NCBI RefSeq assembly: GCF_002150765.1
Contig: NZ_MUYM01000012.1
Coordinates: 161,094 to 225,093, forward strand
Direction of reading: 5' to 3'
DNA length: 64,000 nt
Source: Lentzea kentuckyensis
Lineage (GTDB): Bacteria; Actinomycetota; Actinomycetes; Mycobacteriales; Pseudonocardiaceae
Shown: piece by piece, positions 57,399-64,000 of the stretch
Layout: each line of letters begins with the position of its first letter
How positions within the stretch are numbered: position 1 is the stretch's first letter
Made by a program: the position numbers and the translations under genes
Notes under the pieces: model-generated
Told to the model about the DNA's origin: nothing
What the model saw: the letters and a program-made list of their open reading frames with translations, nothing else
Database searches by the model: none

Positions 57399-58946
57399 GT
57401 GCGGGACGTGAAGATCGAAACACCGGCGATGGGGCACCGGCAGGTACTGGAGTCGCTGTCCGGGCTGTTGCTCGCGCTGTTCGTGGCCATGGTCAGCTCC
57501 ACGGTGGTGTCCACCGCGCTGCCGCGGATCATCGGCTCGCTGAACGGCACGCAGACCCAGTACACCTGGGTGGTCACCGCCACCCTGCTCACGGCGACGG
57601 CGACGACCCCGATCTGGGGCAAGCTCGCTGACCTGTTCAACAAGAAGACGCTGGTCCAGGCCGCGATCGTGATCTTCGTGATCGGCTCGCTGCTCAGCGG
57701 GTTCGCCCAGGACACCGGCCAGCTGATCGCCGCCCGCGCGTTCCAGGGCCTCGGCGTCGGCGGTCTTCAGGCACTGGTCCAGGTGGTGATCGCGGCGATC
57801 ATCCCGCCCCGCGAACGCGGCCGCTACAACGGTTACCTCGGCGCCGTCATGGCCGTCGCGACGGTCGGCGGCCCGCTGCTCGGCGGGCTCATCGTCGACG
57901 TGTCGTGGCTGGGCTGGCGCTGGTGCTTCTGGGTCGCCGTGCCGATCGCCGCGATCGCGTTCGTGGTGCTGCAGGCCACGCTGAAGCTGGAGACCGTGCG
58001 CCGGGAGAACGTCAGGATCGACTACCTCGGCGCCACGCTGATCGCCGCAGGCGTGAGCGTGCTGCTGATCTGGGTCTCGTTCGTCGGCAACTCGTTCGAC
58101 TGGCTGTCGTGGCAGACCGCGGCCATGGTCGCGGGCGGTCTCGTGCTGCTCGGCACCGCCGTGGCGGTCGAGCTCAGGGTGAAGGAACCCGTGGTGCCGC
58201 TGCACATCGTCGTCCAGCGCACTCCGGCGCTCGCCATCGTCGCGAGCCTCTCGGTCGGCATGGCGATGTTCGGCGGCGCGGTGTTCCTCGGCCAGTACTT
58301 CCAGATCGGCCGCGGCTACACACCGACCGAGGCCGGCCTGCTGACCATGCCGCTGATGGCCGGCGTGCTGGTGTCGTCCACCATCTCCGGCCGCATGATC
58401 AGCCGTTCCGGGCGGATCAAGCCGTACATCGTCTCGGGCACGATCATCCTGGTGCTCGGCTTCCTCGGCCTGGGCTTCGTCGACCACGCGACCGCGCTGT
58501 GGATCGTCGGCGCCGCGATGGCCGTGGTCGGCATCGGTGTCGGCATGACCATGCAGAACCTCGTGCTGGCCGTGCAGAACAGCGTTCCCCTGAGCGAACT
58601 CGGCGCCGCCAGCGCCACCGTGACGTTCTTCCGATCGCTGGGCGGCACGATCGGCGTCTCGGTGCTCGGCGCGGTCCTCGCCAACCGCGTCACCGCCGAC
58701 CTGTCCGCCGCGCTGCACGTGCCCGCCGGCCAGTCGACCGGGGACACCAGCGCACTGAACCTCAGCGCCCTGCCACCGCAGGTGCAGACCGTCGTGCACA
58801 CCGTCTACGGCGACGCGACGGCGCACATCTTCCTGATCTCCGCGGCCGTGGGCGTGATCGGCGTGATCGCCGCGCTGCTGCTCAGGCCGATCACCCTGCG
58901 CACCACGATCGACCTGGAGCAGAAGGAACCAGCGGTGACGCGATGA
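57399..58946 (+). CDS. DHA2-family MFS efflux transporter (EmrB/QacA type)
   Basis: Drug:H+ antiporter of about 515 residues with 14 hydrophobic helices. Motifs: L-D-type helix 1 (V-S-S-T-V-V-S-T-A-L-P-R-I), W-G-K-L-A-D-L-F-N-K-K between helices 2 and 3, and R-A-F-Q-G-L-G-V-G-G. Motif C-like G-G-P-L-L-G-G-L-I follows in helix 5. I chose the GTG at 57399 because AAGGAG lies nine bases upstream; a GTG at 57408 is an alternative. It overlaps the stress-protein gene by four bases. It probably exports a toxic hydrophobic compound under the repressor that binds the palindrome upstream. Confidence 0.9.
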   Translation: MRDVKIETPAMGHRQVLESLSGLLLALFVAMVSSTVVSTALPRIIGSLNGTQTQYTWVVTATLLTATATTPIWGKLADLFNKKTLVQAAIVIFVIGSLLSGFAQDTGQLIAARAFQGLGVGGLQALVQVVIAAIIPPRERGRYNGYLGAVMAVATVGGPLLGGLIVDVSWLGWRWCFWVAVPIAAIAFVVLQATLKLETVRRENVRIDYLGATLIAAGVSVLLIWVSFVGNSFDWLSWQTAAMVAGGLVLLGTAVAVELRVKEPVVPLHIVVQRTPALAIVASLSVGMAMFGGAVFLGQYFQIGRGYTPTEAGLLTMPLMAGVLVSSTISGRMISRSGRIKPYIVSGTIILVLGFLGLGFVDHATALWIVGAAMAVVGIGVGMTMQNLVLAVQNSVPLSELGAASATVTFFRSLGGTIGVSVLGAVLANRVTADLSAALHVPAGQSTGDTSALNLSALPPQVQTVVHTVYGDATAHIFLISAAVGVIGVIAALLLRPITLRTTIDLEQKEPAVTR

Positions 58947-59416
58947 GCACCGCCTTCGAACCCACGACGAACTCCTACGGCCCGCGCCCGGAACCGACCG
59001 CGCGCATCATCCTCGTCGGCGTGGACGGCTCGGACACCGCGATGCGCGCGGCCGCCTTCGCGTTCGGCATGGCCCGCCGCCAGAACGCGCGGCTGGTCGT
59101 CACGTTCGTGGTGTCCCACTCGTCGCTCGCGGCGCTCAGCCCGGCCGTGGCGTCGGTGTTCGAACACGAGGCGACCGCGCACCTGCACGCCGAACTGAGC
59201 GACCAGATCCGGTCGTTCGCGGAGGAACTGGACGTGCCGGTGACGTTCGTGAAGACGTTCGGCGACCCGTACACGACCCTGCGCGACTCCGCGGACCGCT
59301 GCCAGGCGGACATGGTGGTGGTCGGGGCTTCGCAACAGGCGGGACACCGGTTCGCGGGATCCGTCGCGACCAGGCTGATCAGGTCGGGCCACTGGCCGGT
59401 GCTCGTGGTCCCCTGA
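58943..59416 (+). CDS. Universal stress protein (UspA family)
   Basis: Single-domain Usp of 157 residues. Residues 21-30 hold I-I-L-V-G-V-D-G-S-D. The C-terminal nucleotide-binding motif is present as V-V-G-A-S-Q-Q-A-G-H-R-F-A-G-S-V-A-T-R-L (near G-x2-G-x9-G-S), with Q-Q-A in place of the usual glycines, so ATP binding may be weakened. It is coupled to the efflux pump by an ATGA overlap, which suggests joint expression under stress. A strong hairpin follows. Confidence 0.88.
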   Translation: MSTAFEPTTNSYGPRPEPTARIILVGVDGSDTAMRAAAFAFGMARRQNARLVVTFVVSHSSLAALSPAVASVFEHEATAHLHAELSDQIRSFAEELDVPVTFVKTFGDPYTTLRDSADRCQADMVVVGASQQAGHRFAGSVATRLIRSGHWPVLVVP

Positions 59417-59434
59417 TCCGACCACACACCTCGG

Positions 59435-59469
59435 ATGACCTCCCGGCAACTCGGCCGCCGGGAGGTCAT
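59435..59469 (+). terminator. Strong intrinsic terminator after the efflux/Usp operon
   Basis: ATGACCTCCCGGC-N9-GCCGGGAGGTCAT: perfect 13-bp stem and 9-base loop, 18 bases after the stop codon. TT follows at once. It is the longest perfect hairpin I found in the window. Confidence 0.85.
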
Positions 59470-59529
59470 TTGCGCACGCCAAGTCCACATAGATCGGACC
59501 ACTGCTACGGTATGCGCGGGCGCAGGGGC

Positions 59530-59548
59530 TACTAACCCTATTTTAGTA
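59530..59548. promoter_or_regulatory. AT-rich inverted repeat and promoter region of the GH27 gene
   Basis: TACTAA-CCCTATT-TTAGTA, perfect 6-bp arms in a short AT-rich island, followed by TTGACG at 59556 and CATGCT 17 bases later (a possible -35/-10 pair). It lies 66-84 bases before the ATG. Candidate operator for a sugar-responsive repressor; the regulator is unknown. Confidence 0.45.
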
Positions 59549-59613
59549 TTTATTCTTGACGCAGTCGGGCGGCCACCGCATGCTGTGGCCACTCGACGAC
59601 GAGAGGTACGGGT

Positions 59614-61731
59614 ATGCCGAGAACCCTGCTGACCGCGGCCACCATCGCCCTCACGCTGCTGGCGCCCACCGCGGCCGCCGCGCCCACCCCACCGACCGAG
59701 CACGCGGGTGTGGACCAGGGCGCGCCCACCTACTACGACTCCGGCATCGCACGCACCCCGTACATGGGGTGGAACACCTACTTCGCCGTTGGCGCGGCGT
59801 CGGAGGAGAAGGTGCTCGGGGTCGCCGACTTCCTCGTCAGCAGCGGGCTGGCGAAGGCCGGTTACGACATCGTGTGGATCGACGGCGGCTGGAACGCCAG
59901 CCCGCCCCGCGACGGCAAGGGCTCGCTCGTGCCCGACCCCGCGCGGTTCCCGTCCGGGTTCACGAAACTCGTGGACACGTTGCACGGCAAGGGTCTCCGG
60001 GCCGGCATCTACACCGACGCGGGTGCGTCGGACGGCAAGAACTGCGCGGCAGGCAGCGGTGGCGGGTACTACGAGGCGGACGCCAGGCAGTTCGCCGGCT
60101 GGAAGTTCGACGCCATCAAGATCGATTTCCTGTGCGGCATCGCGCAGAACATGGACCCGGCGGTCGCCTTCACGCAGTTCTCGGCGGCGGTGCGGAAGGC
60201 AGGCCGCAAGATGATCCTCAACCTCTGCAACCCGGTCACCGACGAGTGGGGCGTGCCGCACCGCTGGGACCAGACAGCCTACGTGGCCTACACCTACGGA
60301 CCGCGCGTGGGTGACTCGTGGCGCACCAGCACGGACGTCGCGTTCGGCACGCCGTACGAGGGCATCTGGCGGGACGTGCTCCGGAACATGGACCGGAATC
60401 TGTACCGGCCCGGCGCGCAGGGACCCGGTCACTACAACGACCCGGACTACCTGATCCCGATGCGCAAAACCGAGCAGGGCACGTACGAGCTGAACGAGGA
60501 GGAGTCGACCTCCCAGCTCGTCATGTGGTCGGTGATGGCCTCGCCGCTGATCATCGGCTCGGACCCGCGCACGCTGCCGCCGTCGATGATCGACACGCTG
60601 AAGAACCCGGAGATCATCGCGGTCGACCAGGACCCGCTGGCGATCCAGGGCGTCAGGGTCGCGGGCTCGAACAACGTCGACGTCTACAGCAAGGTGTTGT
60701 CCGGCAAGGGTGAGCGCGCGGTCGCGGTGCTGAACCGCAACGACCAGCCCGCCGAGTACACAGTCAGCTTCGCTGACGCCGGACTGAAGGGCACCGTCTC
60801 CGTCCGCGATCTGCGTGCGCGGGCAGACCTCGGGACCACGGCGAACCAGTACACCGTCACGGTTCCCGCGCACGGCACCGCGTTTCTCAAGCTGCGCGGC
60901 GACACCGCGGTCCCGGGCACCGATCTCGGCGGCGAGACCTCCGCGAGCCCGGCGCTCGTCCGCCACGACGACCAGAACATGGCCGTGTTCGCGCGCGACA
61001 GGTCCGGGCGGCTCCAGCAGCGGTCGATGGTGAACGGCGAATGGCGCGGCTGGGTCACGCTCGGCGGCCCGCGCAACGGCCAGATCCTCGGCCAGCCGTC
61101 GGCGTTCGCCGGCCCGAACGGCCGGATCGACCTCTTCGTCCGCGGCACCGACGACGTTGCCTACCAACGGACTTACGCGAACAGCAGGTGGGGTGGCTGG
61201 ACGTCGCTCGGCGGCACGCTGACCGACTCGGTCTCGGTGGCGTTCACCGGGCCGGACAGCTGGAGCCTGTTCGGCCGCGGCGCCGACGGTCGCGTGTGGA
61301 CGCGCGACCAGGGCAACAGCACCTGGACCTCGGCCGGTTCGCCCGGCAACCAGCAGATCTACGGCAGGCCTTCAGCGGCAACGGTGTCCTCCGGCACGGT
61401 CGTCACGGTCCGTCTGCAGGACGACTCCGCCTGGTACCGCAGGCGCACCGCGAACGGCTGGTCCGCGTGGACCTCGCTCGGTGGCGTGATCAGCGGCAGC
61501 CCGACGGCACTCGCCAACGGCGACCGGGTCAGCGTGTTCGTCCGCGGCAGCGACTACACGTTGTGGCAGCAGGACATCGTCGACGGCGCGGGCACCTGGT
61601 GGTCAAAGCGCGACCAGTACGTCAGCAACGCACTCACCGGCGCGGTCGGCGCGGCGGCGGGCGCGAACGGTTCGTCGTGGGTCGCCGTGCGCGGCCCGGA
61701 CAACGCCGTGCACGTCGCCAACCTCTCCTGA
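59614..61731 (+). CDS. Secreted GH27 alpha-galactosidase with C-terminal PLL-like beta-propeller
   Basis: Secreted glycoside hydrolase of 705 residues. A signal peptide covers 1-22 (L-T-L-L-A-P-T-A-A-A-A). The GH27 barrel (about 35-330) starts T-P-Y-M-G-W-N-T-Y. It has the nucleophile Asp171 in A-I-K-I-D-F-L-C-G and the acid/base in Y-N-D-P-D (Asp276/Asp278). A beta-sandwich (about 335-425) follows. The last 270 residues are repeats of G-R-x-D-L-F-V-R-G, W-G-G-W-T-S-L-G-G type, a seven-bladed PLL/DUF346 lectin-like propeller that probably binds fucose or related sugars. It removes terminal alpha-galactose (or a related sugar). GAGAGG precedes the ATG. A fucosidase gene follows after 26 bases. 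Confidence 0.9.
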   Translation: MPRTLLTAATIALTLLAPTAAAAPTPPTEHAGVDQGAPTYYDSGIARTPYMGWNTYFAVGAASEEKVLGVADFLVSSGLAKAGYDIVWIDGGWNASPPRDGKGSLVPDPARFPSGFTKLVDTLHGKGLRAGIYTDAGASDGKNCAAGSGGGYYEADARQFAGWKFDAIKIDFLCGIAQNMDPAVAFTQFSAAVRKAGRKMILNLCNPVTDEWGVPHRWDQTAYVAYTYGPRVGDSWRTSTDVAFGTPYEGIWRDVLRNMDRNLYRPGAQGPGHYNDPDYLIPMRKTEQGTYELNEEESTSQLVMWSVMASPLIIGSDPRTLPPSMIDTLKNPEIIAVDQDPLAIQGVRVAGSNNVDVYSKVLSGKGERAVAVLNRNDQPAEYTVSFADAGLKGTVSVRDLRARADLGTTANQYTVTVPAHGTAFLKLRGDTAVPGTDLGGETSASPALVRHDDQNMAVFARDRSGRLQQRSMVNGEWRGWVTLGGPRNGQILGQPSAFAGPNGRIDLFVRGTDDVAYQRTYANSRWGGWTSLGGTLTDSVSVAFTGPDSWSLFGRGADGRVWTRDQGNSTWTSAGSPGNQQIYGRPSAATVSSGTVVTVRLQDDSAWYRRRTANGWSAWTSLGGVISGSPTALANGDRVSVFVRGSDYTLWQQDIVDGAGTWWSKRDQYVSNALTGAVGAAAGANGSSWVAVRGPDNAVHVANLS

Positions 61732-61757
61732 CCCCGCCATTTCCGAGGAGCACCACG

Positions 61758-64000
61758 ATGACGACTCGTCGCGCCTTCCTGCAGGCCTCCGGCGCGTTGG
61801 GACTGGGCGCACTGGTCCTGCCGGCCTTCACCGCGCACGCCGAACCGCAACGGCCCAGCGGAAACCCGCTGAACTCCACCCCGACGACCCTCTGGTACCC
61901 CGCTCCCGCCGACGAGGCGAAGATCATCGAGCAGGGTCTGCCGATCGGCAACGGACGTCTCGGCGCGCTCGTCGGCGGTGGCGTCGAGAAGGACTTCCTG
62001 TACCTGACCGACGTCACGCTGTGGACCGGCGAGCTCAACGACGCGCTCGAGGGCGACGGCCAGTTCCCGTACGACCCGACGCACTTCGGCACGTTCTCGT
62101 TGCTGGCCAAGCTGTACGTCGAGATGCCGGGCCACGCGGGCGCCACCGGGTACCGCCGCGAGCTCGACCTGAGCAACGGCATCGTCACCACGAGGTACAC
62201 CCACGGCGGCAAGCAGTACCGCCGCGAGATCTACTCCAGCCACCCGGACGACGTGGTGATCGTCCGGCTCGTCGGCCCGGACCAGACCGGCACGATCTCG
62301 CTGGTGGGCGCGCACGGTGAGCCGTCCGTCGGCGACACCCCGCACACGGCCGCGCTGTTCACCGGCTCGTTCCAGAACCGGTTGGCGTACAGCGGTGTCG
62401 TGACGGCGTTCAGTCCGGATGGGACGGTCACCGTCGACGGCGCGAAGCTGTCGTTCACCGGCTGTTCGGACCTGGTGATCGTGTTCTCCGGCGGCACCAA
62501 CTACGTCCCGGACGCCTCCGTGGGCTTCCTCGACCCGCTCGTGGAGCCCGCCAGGATCGCGCTGGACAAGGCGAAGGTCCGTGCCACGGGCGACGCTCTG
62601 CTGCGCACCCACGTCGCGGACTACCGCAAGAAGTACGACCGGCAGAAGGTCGACCTCGGCAGGTCGACCGACGCCCAGCGCGCGCTGGACACGTGGGCGC
62701 GGCTGCGGAACCGCGCGTCGAGCGGCAGGCCCGACCCGGAACTGGAGGCGAGCTACCTCCAGTTCGGCCGGTACCTCACCATCACCGGATCGCGCGACAA
62801 CCTGCCGATCAACCTCCAGGGTCTGTGGCTGTCGAACAACAATCCCGACTGGTACAGCGACTACCACACCGACATCAACATCCAGATGAACTACTGGCTC
62901 GCGGACCGGGCCGCGCTCTCGGACACCTTCGAGGCGTTCGCGAACTACTGCGTGGCGCAACTGCCCGCGTGGACGAACTCCACGCAGGCGCTGTTCCAGG
63001 ACCCGCGCAACAGGTTCCGCAACACCAACAACCGGGTCGCCGGGTGGGCGGTCGCCTTCTCCACCAACATCTACGGCGGCAGCGGCTGGTGGTGGCACCC
63101 CGGCGGCAACGCGTGGCTGTGCATGTCGTTGTTCGAGCACTACGAGTACACGCTCGATCGCGACTACCTGGCCAAGATCTACCCGTTGCTCAAGGGCGCC
63201 TGCGAGTTCTGGGAAGCACGCCTGGTCGAGACCCCGCAGGGCCTGGTCGACGACCACGACTGGTCGCCGGAACACGGCCCGCAGGACGCGCGCGGCATCA
63301 CCTACGCGCAGGAGTTGGTGCACAACCTGTTCGGCAAGTACCGCACCGCGACCGACGTGCTGCGGAAGGACCAGGCGTACGGCCGCAGGATCTCTGCGCT
63401 GCGCGACCGGCTCTACCTGCCGGTGGTCAGCCAGAAGACCGGCATGCTGCAGGAGTGGATGTCGCCGGACGACCTCGGCGAGACCACGCACCGGCACCTG
63501 TCACCGCTGGTCGGCTTCTTCCCCGGCGACCGCATCAACCGCGACGACTCCCCCGCGGCGTTGCTGGACGGCGTGAAGCAGCACCTGATCACCCGCGGCA
63601 TGGAGAGCTTCGGCTGGGGTCTCGCGTGGCGCGCGGCCTGCTGGGCCCGGCTGAAAGACGCGGACCGAGCCTACGAGCTGCTGACCAAGGTGATCCGCCC
63701 GTCGATCAACTACGCCAACGGCACGGCACCGAACTTCTTCGACATGTACAGCTTCGGCGACCGTTCGATCTTCCAGATCGACGCGAACCTCGGCGCTCCC
63801 GCCGCGATGCTGGAGATGCTGCTGTACGCGCGACCGGGCGTGATCGAACTGCTGCCGGCGCTGCCGTCGGCGTGGAAGTCCGGCTCGGTCACCGGAATCG
63901 GTGCCCGCGGCGGCTTCTCCGTCGACCTGGCGTGGCAGGACGGCAAGGTCACCAGCGCTGTCGTGCACAGCGTGGGCGGCACCGAGACCGAGGTCCGGTT
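61758..64000 (+). CDS. GH95 alpha-L-fucosidase (C-terminus beyond window)
   Basis: Glycoside hydrolase family 95, inverting alpha-L-fucosidase (some members act on alpha-L-galactose), at least 747 residues in the window. A Tat signal peptide starts T-T-R-R-A-F-L-Q and ends A-H-A-E. The family start L-W-Y-P-A-P-A-D-E then P-I-G-N-G-R-L-G-A is present. The catalytic region has N-L-Q-G-L-W (Asn352), the proposed acid Glu505 in W-S-P-E-H-G-P, and Asp675 in Q-I-D-A-N-L-G. GAGGAG precedes the ATG. It is probably co-transcribed with the GH27 gene whose propeller may bind fucose. The frame is still open at base 64000, with perhaps 30-50 residues missing. Confidence 0.9.
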   Translation, partial: MTTRRAFLQASGALGLGALVLPAFTAHAEPQRPSGNPLNSTPTTLWYPAPADEAKIIEQGLPIGNGRLGALVGGGVEKDFLYLTDVTLWTGELNDALEGDGQFPYDPTHFGTFSLLAKLYVEMPGHAGATGYRRELDLSNGIVTTRYTHGGKQYRREIYSSHPDDVVIVRLVGPDQTGTISLVGAHGEPSVGDTPHTAALFTGSFQNRLAYSGVVTAFSPDGTVTVDGAKLSFTGCSDLVIVFSGGTNYVPDASVGFLDPLVEPARIALDKAKVRATGDALLRTHVADYRKKYDRQKVDLGRSTDAQRALDTWARLRNRASSGRPDPELEASYLQFGRYLTITGSRDNLPINLQGLWLSNNNPDWYSDYHTDINIQMNYWLADRAALSDTFEAFANYCVAQLPAWTNSTQALFQDPRNRFRNTNNRVAGWAVAFSTNIYGGSGWWWHPGGNAWLCMSLFEHYEYTLDRDYLAKIYPLLKGACEFWEARLVETPQGLVDDHDWSPEHGPQDARGITYAQELVHNLFGKYRTATDVLRKDQAYGRRISALRDRLYLPVVSQKTGMLQEWMSPDDLGETTHRHLSPLVGFFPGDRINRDDSPAALLDGVKQHLITRGMESFGWGLAWRAACWARLKDADRAYELLTKVIRPSINYANGTAPNFFDMYSFGDRSIFQIDANLGAPAAMLEMLLYARPGVIELLPALPSAWKSGSVTGIGARGGFSVDLAWQDGKVTSAVVHSVGGTETEVR

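Noticed and set aside
58975..61167. 730-codon minus-strand open frame over the stress-protein and GH27 genes
   Set aside because: It spans a strong terminator and two well-identified plus-strand genes; no recognisable domain.

Overview
The window is high-GC DNA with strong G/C preference at third codon positions, many GTG starts and ATGA/GTGA stop-start overlaps. Together with a cholesterol oxidase, KstR-type operators, MatB/MatC, Eis-like and SAV_2336-type proteins, this points to a filamentous actinomycete. Pseudonocardiaceae (a Lentzea/Saccharothrix/Amycolatopsis-like organism) is my best guess and is inference. I recognise no rRNA, tRNA, CRISPR array, transposase or phage gene. All identifications come from reading the sequence and recalling families; no database search was run.

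Layout. 1-4.6 kb: a membrane glycosyltransferase cut by the left edge, a serine hydrolase, DNA polymerase IV with a LexA box at its start, an alpha/beta hydrolase and two small genes. 4.6-8 kb: a sterol-linked locus. A DapB-like reductase and an AhpD-like protein lie behind a perfect KstR-type motif and converge on a Tat-exported cholesterol oxidase that has its own near-match. 8-13.2 kb: a two-gene conflict-type module, a MoxR ATPase coupled to a 1373-residue vWA-like/STAND/TPR protein. 13.3-17 kb: a DHFR-like reductase and a secreted GH31 enzyme with two inserted carbohydrate-binding modules. 17-21.9 kb: a malonate-use operon (FadR-type regulator diverging from matC-matB-accDA) with two identical 15-bp palindromes between. 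21.8-27.9 kb: an HxlR regulator/MFS pair, then a tight AraC-P450-patatin-amidase operon. 28-31.3 kb: tandem ABC-F genes behind a leader-peptide attenuator. 31.3-39.3 kb: a frameshifted remnant, a DUF899 protein, a methyltransferase, an Eis-like acetyltransferase, a second P450 and an FtsX-type ABC exporter.

39.5-55.9 kb is the most striking part. Eleven tightly coupled genes encode two penicillin-binding-protein-fold hydrolases, a complete peptide ABC importer with a fused permease-ATPase, an M19 dipeptidase, a fused S9-S12 double peptidase, an M20 hydrolase, a GNAT acyltransferase and an N-acylamino-acid racemase. A PucR regulator follows. The last three enzymes match the known D-to-L amino-acid route (N-succinylation, racemisation, L-specific desuccinylation). 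The locus therefore reads as a D-amino-acid peptide (probably cell-wall peptide) scavenging system: import, intracellular hydrolysis, then conversion of D- to L-amino acids.

55.8-64 kb: a LysR/SDR pair, a DHA2 efflux pump with a universal stress protein, and secreted GH27 alpha-galactosidase and GH95 alpha-fucosidase genes, the last cut by the right edge. No gene-free stretch exceeds about 230 bases.
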